Assembly: GCA_900552285.1 (NCBI GenBank) | Contig: URYV01000108.1 | Span: forward strand, 1-5,630 | Reading direction: 5' to 3' | From: an uncultured Oscillospiraceae bacterium | GTDB taxonomy: Bacteria; Bacillota; Clostridia; Oscillospirales; Acutalibacteraceae | DNA: 5,630 nucleotides | Shown here: in pieces, positions 1 to 5,364 of the stretch | Numbering within the stretch: position 1 is the stretch's first letter | How the letters are laid out: the number at the start of each line of letters is the position of its first letter | Notes under the pieces: generated by a model | The model's input: only the letters and a program-made list of their open reading frames with translations | Database searches by the model: none | What the model was told of the DNA's origin: nothing | Program-made: the position numbers and the translations under genes

Positions 1-56
1 GGCGCACCGGGATGCCGCGCCCGGCCAGCTGCCACGCGCACTCGCATCCCGCCAGC
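1..56. other. GC-rich foreign-looking edge
   Basis: By hand count 45 of the first 56 bases are G or C (80 %), against 26 of 60 (43 %) in bases 61-120. The step is abrupt, near base 57. The segment contains a 7-bp inverted repeat, GGGATGC (9-15) and GCATCCC (44-50). In the minus-strand frame it encodes a low-complexity Arg/Ala/Gly tail using CGA, CGC and CGG codons. A chimeric assembly end is the simplest explanation; a real GC-rich 3' part of the gene is possible. Confidence 0.5.
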
Positions 57-725
57 AATTTCGGCATCCTCGGGAATCAAATCTTTGGCAACGGCATAGT
101 AAATAACGTTTTTCTGCTGAACCGCTTGGTCGGTAAAGCGGCATCCGAGAAGGATATTTTTGCCGTTTATAACAACCTGCGAACCGACAACCTCTTTGGC
201 CGATTTAAACGGAAGCGCAAAACCGAGTACAACGTTATTTTCGAAAAACTCCTCATTGTATTTTTCGTCCGTAACTCCGAATTTTACAAGCTCCTCACGG
301 CTCTCGGCGATAAATGTACCGACCTTTTCATTTTTATACTCTGCGCGGCCGGCAGTAAACTCATCGGTCTCAAGCAGCCTGACTTTGTCATCGGACGCCT
401 TGCCCAGCGCCTTTTGAAGAATAACAAGAGAATCGGTCACGGTAACGCTGCCGTCTCCGTCGGCGTCGGCCGAGAACGGAACGTTTTGATATACCGCCCT
501 TTCCCCCTTTAATCCGATATTCTTTCCCGCGGCATACTGAAGGGTGAGCAGCGCGTCGGTCAAAGAAACCCCGCCGTCCCCGTCGGCATCGCAAAGACCG
601 GGATCAAGGTGAGCCTGAAGGACGTCCTCGTCATCCGGAAGCGTACCGTATGTTTCGGCTGCAACGGGCGAAACTGCCAAAAGCGCCGCCAGAGCAAATG
701 ACAAAATTTGTTTTTTGTATTTCAT
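1..725 (-). CDS. Secreted dockerin protein with PrcB-like domain, partial at 3' end
   Basis: The frame opens at the ATG 723-725, preceded by a good Shine-Dalgarno (GAGGTGAT, 730-737), and runs without a stop to the window edge (241 codons seen). Residues 1-23 form a signal peptide (KYKK, hydrophobic core, VAA before E24). Residues 26-40 carry the YGTLPDDE...HL motif shared with the upstream peptidase. Two dockerin-type calcium loops follow: D46/D48/D50/D57 and D87/D89/D91/D98, each with a following helix (ALLTLQYAAGK, SLVILQKALGK). A dockerin pair normally docks an exported enzyme onto a cohesin scaffold; here it sits at the N-terminus instead of the more usual C-terminus. Residues about 136-223 (SREEL, YNEEFFENNVVL, then beta-rich sequence with VVINGK) resemble the PrcB C-terminal type domain often found in secreted clostridial proteins; this is pattern recognition, not a search. 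It is probably co-expressed with the peptidase at 807-2387. Residues 224-241 are Arg/Ala/Gly-rich, encoded by 80 % GC DNA, and may not belong to the gene. Confidence 0.85.
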   Translation of the reverse strand, partial: MKYKKQILSFALAALLAVSPVAAETYGTLPDDEDVLQAHLDPGLCDADGDGGVSLTDALLTLQYAAGKNIGLKGERAVYQNVPFSADADGDGSVTVTDSLVILQKALGKASDDKVRLLETDEFTAGRAEYKNEKVGTFIAESREELVKFGVTDEKYNEEFFENNVVLGFALPFKSAKEVVGSQVVINGKNILLGCRFTDQAVQQKNVIYYAVAKDLIPEDAEIAGGMRVRVAAGRARHPGA

Positions 726-736
726 AATTATCACCT

Positions 737-765
737 CAATTGTATTTTAACGCAATATACAATTG
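737..765. repeat. 9-bp inverted repeat across the -10 region of the dockerin gene
   Basis: CAATTGTAT (737-745) and ATACAATTG (757-765) are perfect inverted copies separated by 11 bases, so the half-site centres are 20 bp apart, about two helical turns. The pair covers the -10 box, the spacer and the probable transcription start of the 1-725 gene. This is what a dimeric repressor operator would look like, but no regulator can be named. Each arm also contains the self-palindrome CAATTG. Confidence 0.5.
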
Positions 766-772
766 TTGTCAA
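744..772 (-). promoter_or_regulatory. SigmaA-type promoter of the dockerin gene
   Basis: On the minus strand a perfect -35 TTGACA (767-772) is followed by exactly 17 bases and the -10 box TAAAAT (744-749). The start site should fall near 737, giving a leader of only about 12 nt that begins at the Shine-Dalgarno. The 81-base gap shows no GC-rich hairpin after the upstream peptidase gene, so read-through from that gene is also likely. Confidence 0.7.
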
Positions 773-806
773 CTAAAATTTGTCATATTTTTTATAATTT
801 TTTTGT

Positions 807-2387
807 TTAGGTTGCTGCCTGCATTATGGCCAACACGTCGGTGCCGTTAACAACGCCGTCGTTGTTGTAATCGGCCAGATAATTCTGAAGATAGGAAGGC
901 GTCACCTTGCCGACGGTGCTCTGATTTACAAACAGCGCGTCGGTCACGGTAATTCTGCCGTCATAATCCACGTCGCCCTTGGTTATGCTGAGATCGGCGG
1001 AATATTCAAATATATCGGCGTTTACGTTATCGTTGAGCGTTCCGAAATCCTTGATAACATTCCCCAAATTGTCCACAAGGCTGTATCCTCTGACGGTCAG
1101 GGATTTGTCATCATTATTTCTTTCCCGAACATAGCCCGTCCACTTTCCGTCCGACAGGGCCAAATCGAGATTTTCGGGAGAGCAATGGGGAAACGCTATG
1201 GTTCCGCTGAAGGCGGCGCTTCTGCCCGTAAAATTAAATACGCTTGTTTCCTTTTTGGTTCTGACGGCGTCGCCGCTTATGCCCGTGGAAACGCTCATTT
1301 GGGTCATATCGTCCGATGATACGTTTAACTTTCCGAAAACGTAGGGCGTGTCATTTTTAACGGTGATCATGTAAAAATAGTTTGCCGAACCGCCCAAGCC
1401 GAAGGCCTGCTTTCTTGTGCTTTGATAGGCGTTCTGCCAATTTCCGCTTATTTGCGAAACGGAGTTCAAAGCGTCGTAAAGAACCCAAACATATCCGTTG
1501 TTTGCGTAATCGGAGCCCCATGAATTTGCGATTTTGAATGCGCCGCGCTCGGACGGAGAAATGGTGCCGTCGCCGTTGACATCTATGCAGACATTGTCGT
1601 TATAGCCGACGACCGTAAGAGCATGGCCGCTGTTTGCCTTTCCGACTCTGACAATTATTTTCCCATACTCAGATGACTCCATAATGTTATAATCGGTATC
1701 GGTCGCCACGGTCAAAATATATCCGTTCACGAGCTTTTTCTTGACGTTGTCGAGACATGCCGATGACGGGCTTGTTATGGGAGTGTCGGCGGTGTTGATA
1801 TTTGTTGTGTACCAATTGTCAAGCCTCTTTTCGGCTGCCTTTGCGGCAAGAGAGAAATCGGTGTTCCAACTTGTGGCCCCGCCGTTTGCTTCATAGGACA
1901 AGTAGGGCATGTCCGCAAGGGTACATCCGCCCGCCTTTTCGAGTATTGTGTAAGCCGTACTCATGGCCATTCCGGTTTCGCCGTTTTCGACGGCGAGGAA
2001 TGAAAATGTCCATTCGGGGGAATAAATACTCCCGTCGGAATTCGCCGATGTGTGATTTAATTTGTTGATTTCATAGGTGAACTGATAATAGGTTGTTGCG
2101 AAAGCTGTGCAGGTGCCGCGGTTCCCCTGAGACGTTATGGGCGGAAAATAGGACGATTGGCTGAGATCCACCGAAGAGGGCAGCGACGACGTGGCGTTTA
2201 TACCGTCGGCTCTGCCTATGTTTATCGTCTCGTTTTCCAAATGCTCAAGAATGACGCTTTCATCATCCGGCACAAGGCCGTAATAATGCTCCCCGTCGGT
2301 CTGCTCGGCATTTACCGCGCCCGTTGCGGCGGTCATACCCGCCATGATTGCTGCTGATAGAATGATTGATAATAATTTGGTTTTCAT
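807..2387 (-). CDS. Secreted C1A papain-family cysteine peptidase with C-terminal dockerin
   Basis: The 526-residue product is an exported protease that hydrolyses peptide bonds by a Cys/His/Asn mechanism. Residues 1-27 are a signal peptide (MKTK, hydrophobic core, VNA before E28). Residues 36-50 hold the YGLVPDDE...HL motif also present in the next gene. The catalytic domain spans about 70-310: oxyanion Gln87 and nucleophile Cys93 in SQGNRGTCTAFA, His255 in SGHALTVVGY, and Asn288 in IANSWG. Between His and Asn lies a complete EF-hand-type loop (D269, N271, D273, G274, I276, E280). Residues about 335-468 look like an all-beta accessory domain. A two-repeat dockerin closes the protein (D472/D474/D476/D483 and D506/N508/D510/D517), implying attachment to a cohesin-bearing scaffold; none is encoded here. 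The start is fixed by AAGGAGGT (2395-2402) seven bases before the ATG. The substrate is unknown; dietary protein or maturation of other cell-surface proteins are both plausible. Confidence 0.95.
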   Translation of the reverse strand: MKTKLLSIILSAAIMAGMTAATGAVNAEQTDGEHYYGLVPDDESVILEHLENETINIGRADGINATSSLPSSVDLSQSSYFPPITSQGNRGTCTAFATTYYQFTYEINKLNHTSANSDGSIYSPEWTFSFLAVENGETGMAMSTAYTILEKAGGCTLADMPYLSYEANGGATSWNTDFSLAAKAAEKRLDNWYTTNINTADTPITSPSSACLDNVKKKLVNGYILTVATDTDYNIMESSEYGKIIVRVGKANSGHALTVVGYNDNVCIDVNGDGTISPSERGAFKIANSWGSDYANNGYVWVLYDALNSVSQISGNWQNAYQSTRKQAFGLGGSANYFYMITVKNDTPYVFGKLNVSSDDMTQMSVSTGISGDAVRTKKETSVFNFTGRSAAFSGTIAFPHCSPENLDLALSDGKWTGYVRERNNDDKSLTVRGYSLVDNLGNVIKDFGTLNDNVNADIFEYSADLSITKGDVDYDGRITVTDALFVNQSTVGKVTPSYLQNYLADYNNDGVVNGTDVLAIMQAAT

Positions 2388-2409
2388 AAATCATACCTCC
2401 TTGTTTCGC

Positions 2410-2438
2410 AGTATACATTATTTGTCAATAATTGTCAA
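2410..2438 (-). promoter_or_regulatory. Strong sigmaA-type promoter of the C1A peptidase gene
   Basis: On the minus strand TTGACA (2433-2438), a 17-base spacer and TATACT (2410-2415) give a near-consensus promoter. A second TTGACA (2423-2428) lies one helical turn downstream inside the spacer, so TTGACAAT/TTGACAAA form a 10-bp-phased direct repeat that might be a regulator site. Upstream of the -35 are long A/T tracts (2439-2475), as in UP elements. The predicted start near 2403 leaves a leader of about 15 nt that is mostly ribosome binding site. Confidence 0.8.
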
Positions 2439-2448
2439 GTGTTTTTTC

Positions 2449-2467
2449 AATATTTTGTAAAAATATT
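2449..2467. repeat. AT-only perfect hairpin upstream of the -35 box
   Basis: AATATTTT (2449-2456) and AAAATATT (2460-2467) are perfect inverted copies with a three-base GTA loop. The element lies about 10 bp upstream of the -35 of the C1A peptidase promoter, where UP elements sit. It may simply reflect the strong A/T bias, or it may bend the DNA or bind a regulator. Confidence 0.4.
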
Positions 2468-2504
2468 TTTCTTATGCGGTATTTTGTGCTTTATTATTGT
2501 CATT

Positions 2505-2563
2505 TTATTGTGTGTTTTGGCAAAATTTTTCTGTGATAATATCATAAATCAAACACACAATAA
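2505..2563. repeat. Perfect 13-bp inverted repeat in the divergent intergenic region
   Basis: TTATTGTGTGTTT (2505-2517) is the exact reverse complement of AAACACACAATAA (2551-2563), with 33 bases between the arms. The arms have mixed composition, so this is less easily explained by A/T bias than the nearby hairpin. A smaller dyad, TGATA-A-TATCA (2534-2544), sits between the arms. The element lies between the divergent C1A peptidase and SASP genes and would flank or overlap the SASP promoter. It could be a regulator site or form a cruciform; its function is unknown. Confidence 0.6.
2517..2545 (+). promoter_or_regulatory. Possible promoter of the SASP gene
   Basis: TTGGCA (2517-2522), 17 bases and TATCAT (2540-2545) form a sigmaA-like match with one mismatch in each box. 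SASP genes are normally read by the forespore sigma factor SigG, whose -10 resembles CATnnTA; the nearest candidates here (CATAAAT at 2543, CACAATA at 2556) are imperfect and lack a convincing -35. The promoter assignment is therefore tentative. Confidence 0.3.
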
Positions 2564-2584
2564 TCTTGCAAACGCAAATACCGT

Positions 2585-2591
2585 AAAGGAG
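2585..2591 (+). promoter_or_regulatory. Ribosome binding site that sets the SASP start
   Basis: AAAGGAG (2585-2591) lies eight bases before the ATG at 2600. An in-frame GTG at 2591-2593 would overlap the Shine-Dalgarno itself, so the ATG is the true start. Confidence 0.85.
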
Positions 2592-2599
2592 TGCTAAAG

Positions 2600-2794
2600 A
2601 TGGCAAAGAGCAATAAGACTCTCGTTCCCGAGGCTCGCGAGGCTCTCAATCGCTTTAAGATGGAATCTGCCGGCGAAGTCGGCGTAAATCTTAAGCAGGG
2701 CTATAACGGCGACCTGACCTCCAAGCAGGCCGGTTCTATCGGCGGACAGATGGTCAAAAAGATGATCCAGTCTTACGAAAACGGCCTTAAATAA
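2600..2794 (+). CDS. Alpha/beta-type small acid-soluble spore protein (SASP)
   Basis: This 64-residue protein belongs to the family that coats DNA in the dormant forespore, protects it from UV and chemical damage, and is degraded at germination to supply amino acids. Its length matches the usual 60-75 residues. Recognisable parts are the N-terminal LVPEAREALNRFKMESAGEVGVNL (residues 8-31) and the C-terminal DNA-binding segment around SIGGQMVKKMI (46-56), where the family commonly has GGEITKRL, so Gln50 replaces Glu. The germination protease GPR cuts this family inside an acidic motif; the equivalent bond here would be Glu26-Val27. The gene stands alone between a divergent peptidase gene and a strong terminator, as expected for a monocistronic, forespore-specific gene. 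The family assignment is firm; which SASP paralogue it is cannot be told. Confidence 0.95.
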   Translation: MAKSNKTLVPEAREALNRFKMESAGEVGVNLKQGYNGDLTSKQAGSIGGQMVKKMIQSYENGLK

Positions 2795-2810
2795 GACCGA
2801 AAAGACAGAA

Positions 2811-2845
2811 AATCCGTTTCCCGAAAATCGGGAGACGGATTTTTG
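2811..2845 (+). terminator. Rho-independent terminator of the SASP gene
   Basis: A 14-bp stem (2811-2824 with 2828-2841), broken only by one T/G pair, closes a three-base AAA loop and runs into TTTTT (2840-2844). It starts 16 bases after the SASP stop codon. Its strength fits the high, isolated expression of SASP genes and shields tam from read-through. Confidence 0.92.
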
Positions 2846-2884
2846 CTTTGGTTTTTATTCCTTTTGAGAACAAAGGACAGCCTT

Positions 2885-2904
2885 GACAGTATTATAATTC
2901 TGTC
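2885..2904 (+). promoter_or_regulatory. Candidate tam -10 box within a 20-bp dyad
   Basis: A consensus TATAAT (2893-2898) lies 20 bases before the tam start. It sits inside a 20-bp dyad, GACAG (2885-2889) and CTGTC (2900-2904) flanking the palindrome ATTATAAT (2891-2898), with a single mismatched pair (T2890/T2899). No -35 at normal spacing is clear: a TTGACA at 2883 is only 4 bases away, and TTGAGA at 2864 is 23 bases away. A -10 box buried in an operator-like dyad suggests regulated expression, but the regulator is unknown. Confidence 0.45.
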
Positions 2905-2917
2905 GGGAAGTGATGTT

Positions 2918-3685
2918 ATGTCAGATTGGAACAGCGCTCAATATTTAAAATTCGAGAGCCAGCGCACAAAACCCTCCGCCGACCTTATAAGCCGAATTTC
3001 CGACCTTGAGCCGAAAACCGTCGCCGATCTGGGCTGCGGCCCGGGCAACAGCACGGCGCTGCTTGCAAAAAGCTTTAAAGACGCCCGAATAATCGGCCTT
3101 GATTCATCCGACGACATGCTTGCAAAGGCAAAGAGCAGTTATCCCGAACTTGAATTTTCAAAATGCCTCATGCCCGACGGGCTCGGTAAATTCAAGCAAA
3201 GCTTTGACCTTATTTTTTCCAACGCCTGCATACATTGGATAAAAGAGCAAAGGACTCTGCTCGACGCGGTTTATGAAAAGCTTTCGGCGGGCGGCGTTTT
3301 TGCCGTTCAGCTCCCCCTCACTGAGCGGGCGGATTTTTACAGGCTGCTCGGCAGTCTTACGGCCGACGGAAAATGGAAAAAGCTTTCGCAAGTCAGGAAT
3401 TTTCATGCCCTTTCCCCCGAGGAATATTACGATGAGCTGTCGGCTCGTTTTGAGAGTTTCGACATTTGGGAAACGGTATATTACCACACGGTGGAGTCGG
3501 CAGCCGGAGTGCTCGAATGGTACAAGGGCAGCGGCCTTCGCCCCTATCTCGACCTGCTTTCAAAAACCGAGCGTGAAGATTTTCTTTGCGACCTTTTGTC
3601 GCTCACAGATGAAAATTTCAAGGTGAGACAAAACGGAAAAATCATTTTAAAAATGCCCCGTCTTTTCTTCACCGCAACAAAATAA
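2918..3685 (+). CDS. tam: Trans-aconitate 2-methyltransferase
   Basis: The 255-residue cytoplasmic enzyme transfers a methyl group from S-adenosylmethionine to trans-aconitate, a by-product of citrate-cycle cis-aconitate that inhibits aconitase. It matches E. coli Tam (252 residues, from memory) along its length: MSDWNxxxYLKF at the start, SAM motif I VADLGCGPGNSTALL (35-49), the acidic ribose contact region GLDSSDDML (60-68), DLIFSNACIHWI (97-108), the GGVFAVQLP strand (125-133), the Tam-typical DIWETVYYH (182-190) and GSGLRPYL (204-211), and the terminal MPRLFFTATK. The ATG at 2918 is chosen because MSDWN is the family N-terminus and GGAAGTGAT (2905-2913) is an acceptable Shine-Dalgarno; an in-frame TTG at 2843 lies in the SASP terminator. 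The gene is monocistronic between two terminators. Composition fits the neighbouring host-like genes. Some Tam-like enzymes may use related carboxylic acids, so the substrate is inferred from homology. Confidence 0.92.
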   Translation: MSDWNSAQYLKFESQRTKPSADLISRISDLEPKTVADLGCGPGNSTALLAKSFKDARIIGLDSSDDMLAKAKSSYPELEFSKCLMPDGLGKFKQSFDLIFSNACIHWIKEQRTLLDAVYEKLSAGGVFAVQLPLTERADFYRLLGSLTADGKWKKLSQVRNFHALSPEEYYDELSARFESFDIWETVYYHTVESAAGVLEWYKGSGLRPYLDLLSKTEREDFLCDLLSLTDENFKVRQNGKIILKMPRLFFTATK

Positions 3686-3688
3686 TCA

Positions 3689-3717
3689 AAAAAGGAACCG
3701 CCGCACGGTTCCTTTTT
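3689..3717. terminator. Bidirectional terminator between tam and the convergent operon
   Basis: A perfect 12-bp stem, AAAAAGGAACCG (3689-3700) with CGGTTCCTTTTT (3706-3717), closes a five-base CCGCA loop. The A tract on the left and T tract on the right give a U run in both directions. It starts 3 bases after the tam stop and ends 11 bases before the stop of the minus-strand gene at 3729. Confidence 0.92.
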
Positions 3718-3728
3718 CTTTATGCTTT

Positions 3729-4169
3729 TCAGGCAAGCTTTGCGCCGTATTCGGCTATGACCGATTCGACGCCATCGGTGTCGTCCATATAATACATAAG
3801 CGTCTTGACGTTTCCTTTATACCCGTCGTACTTATTAAATCCGTAGTTGCAGGTATAGGAAACAAATCCGTCGGTGTTTTTGACGTATATACGGATCCCG
3901 TAGCTCCAGCCCGCCCGCTTTTCCGGCAGAGCAGCCCTAAGCTTTACCGACGCAATTTTCCCGTATATTTCTTCAATGTCCTCCGGCTCAATCGTTTGGC
4001 TGACAATGCCGGTGGTTCCGTTAAGCAGTTCGATTCTTTCGATGCTTTCGGTCTTTATTCCTCCAACCGCCTGCTCAAAGGTCAGCGGGCGGAAAACATA
4101 AGCAATGCCGCCGAAAATCACGGCCGCAGCCGCAACACAGCAAATCAGTATTTTGGTTGATTTTTTCAT
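3729..4169 (-). CDS. Membrane-anchored small protein, paralogue of the 5365-5630 product
   Basis: This 146-residue protein is not one I can assign to a named family. Residues 7-26 form one hydrophobic segment after a KKSTK start, with no clear signal peptidase site and no proper lipobox (LICC only), so it is probably a single-span protein facing outward. Residues 31-72 (FEQAVGGIKTESIERIELLNG, then EPEDIEEIYGKI) have the acidic IxxIEI/EDIxxIY pattern seen in small uncharacterised Firmicutes envelope proteins. Residues 95-118 (YVKNTDGFVSYTCN, FNKYDGYK) match the partial protein upstream of the peptidase at about 22 of 50 aligned positions. Its ATG lies one base after the stop of the peptidase gene, and its Shine-Dalgarno (GAGGTGG) is inside the peptidase's last codons, so the two are translationally coupled. 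Composition is GC-richer than the peptidase (58 % in 3901-3960). A role as inhibitor, chaperone or immunity partner of the peptidase is inference. Confidence 0.85.
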   Translation of the reverse strand: MKKSTKILICCVAAAAVIFGGIAYVFRPLTFEQAVGGIKTESIERIELLNGTTGIVSQTIEPEDIEEIYGKIASVKLRAALPEKRAGWSYGIRIYVKNTDGFVSYTCNYGFNKYDGYKGNVKTLMYYMDDTDGVESVIAEYGAKLA

Positions 4170-4170
4170 G

Positions 4171-5346
4171 TTACCACCTCACATAACTTGCATGAATTAT
4201 ACTTCCCTTGAAATAGTAGAAATTTGATATAGTGGCCGACCACCCGTCAGCAACTCTTAAATAGTTTCCGTCGCTGCATTCTTGATAGCCAACACACAAC
4301 AAGGAGTGGTTGCCATATTTACTGTCATTATTTGTCCCTATAAGTACCGGATAACTTTTATCAACGTTGTTTTTTATAAAATTCCAAGTAACGCCGTTTA
4401 AAAGCCCGTCCTCCTGATAACCGCTTCCCGCAATAAGATCATACCTTGCTCGTGAAAATGCAGTCAATCCGGGAATGATTTGATTAAAATATGTTCCTAT
4501 TTCATATTCACTTCTCATCGCCGCATAAAGCATACAAAAAACCGACACCGACGGATTTCTCGCTCTTTCGCTGCCATTCCACAATCCATAATGCCCTCCC
4601 GGTTTTATGGTTCCCCAATAATACACCAAGTTTGTGGCTGCAGTCGGTGTGCAGTGATTTTCATTAACAAACTTAATCATAGTATAAGGAACAAAATTAA
4701 AATTGTTCTTGTCATCATCCCAATAAACCCCGTCAAGGTGCTTATTGGTATACACCACCTGTGCCAAAGGACTTACCTCTCCTGCCTGTTCCCTTGCTAT
4801 TTCCTCTTTTTCTTCTTTATACTCCTTTTTTATTTCTGTTTCTGTTTGCTCCAAAATTTCGTCGGTTACCACCGACTTGTATTCTCCCGTTTCCTCTCTT
4901 GTCAGGAAAGAAAATCCGTTGTTATAAATGATTTCGTCCGATTTATCAACTTTTTTATCATGGTTTTGCTCATACATACTGTCAAGCATAAAATCGCAAT
5001 CGTATCCAAAGGCCTGAACGTGTGGATTTTCTCCGAATGCATCCACAAAAATATATCCTATCAATTCTTCGTCGGTTATAACCCTAAACAAATATGAATT
5101 TGTGTTCCCGAAAGGATCCGAAAAAGGAACCGTTTCATATATGCGGGTTGTATCGTTCCACCTACACCCTATTTGACCGATTTGATTTTGTACACATCGG
5201 TTTGCTATTGCCTCAGCCTCATTTTCCGATATATATGACACCTGTTCTACTGCACTTGCCGTCACTTGGTTTCTATCGGAAGCATAGTTTGAGAAAGTCA
5301 TCACCATAGCTATTGACATAACTCCGCTCATTATTTTATTCAGCAT
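4171..5346 (-). CDS. Secreted papain-like cysteine peptidase (C39_2/C47-like) with propeptide
   Basis: The 391-residue product has a weak signal peptide (about 1-32, MLNKIMSGVMSIAMVM, ASA before V33). Residues 36-120 look like a propeptide of the streptopain/inhibitor I69 type (ENEAEAIANR, YLFRVITDEELIGYIFVDAFGENPHVQAF). A charged, Lys/Glu-rich helical linker follows (161-189), a natural site for activation cleavage. The catalytic domain spans about 198-391: Cys232 in NHCTPTAATNLVYYWG, His347 in GNHSLLCVGY and Asp367 in RVADGWS, the arrangement of clan CA families such as staphopain and C39-like peptidases; Asp in place of Asn is usual in those. It has no dockerin, unlike the C1A peptidase in this window, so it should be freely secreted or held by a partner. 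The start follows GAGAGGAG (5353-5360). It lies 18 bases after an upstream small protein and one base before its paralogue. DNA is AT-rich (28 % GC in 4921-4980). The exact family is uncertain. Confidence 0.85.
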   Translation of the reverse strand: MLNKIMSGVMSIAMVMTFSNYASDRNQVTASAVEQVSYISENEAEAIANRCVQNQIGQIGCRWNDTTRIYETVPFSDPFGNTNSYLFRVITDEELIGYIFVDAFGENPHVQAFGYDCDFMLDSMYEQNHDKKVDKSDEIIYNNGFSFLTREETGEYKSVVTDEILEQTETEIKKEYKEEKEEIAREQAGEVSPLAQVVYTNKHLDGVYWDDDKNNFNFVPYTMIKFVNENHCTPTAATNLVYYWGTIKPGGHYGLWNGSERARNPSVSVFCMLYAAMRSEYEIGTYFNQIIPGLTAFSRARYDLIAGSGYQEDGLLNGVTWNFIKNNVDKSYPVLIGTNNDSKYGNHSLLCVGYQECSDGNYLRVADGWSATISNFYYFKGSIIHASYVRW

Positions 5347-5364
5347 ACTTTTCTCCTCTCAAAT

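Noticed and set aside
12..512. Long plus-strand open frame opposite the dockerin gene
   Set aside because: No ribosome binding site, no recognisable protein, and it lies antisense to a frame with signal peptide, dockerin loops and a promoter.
2543..2562. SigG -10 box for the SASP gene
   Set aside because: CATAAAT and CACAATA each deviate from CATnnTA and no matching -35 lies 17-18 bases upstream, so no forespore promoter is claimed.
2591..2599. GTG start adding three residues to the SASP
   Set aside because: It overlaps the Shine-Dalgarno; the ATG at 2600 has the right spacing.
2883..2898. TTGACA followed by TATAAT as a tam promoter
   Set aside because: The spacer is only 4 bases, far from the 16-18 required, so only the TATAAT is kept as a candidate -10.
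2843..2917. TTG start extending Tam by 25 residues
   Set aside because: The TTG lies in the T tract of the SASP terminator, has no ribosome binding site, and the family N-terminus MSDWN begins at 2918.
4134..4151. Lipobox in the 3729-4169 product (LICC)
   Set aside because: Positions before the cysteine do not fit the usual L-[AS]-[GA]-C pattern and the hydrophobic run continues well past it, which fits a membrane anchor better.
4480..5097. 205-codon plus-strand open frame opposite the papain-like peptidase
   Set aside because: It is antisense to the propeptide and catalytic region; its Phe/Ile-rich sequence is what an AT-rich, Lys/Glu-rich coding strand gives in reverse.
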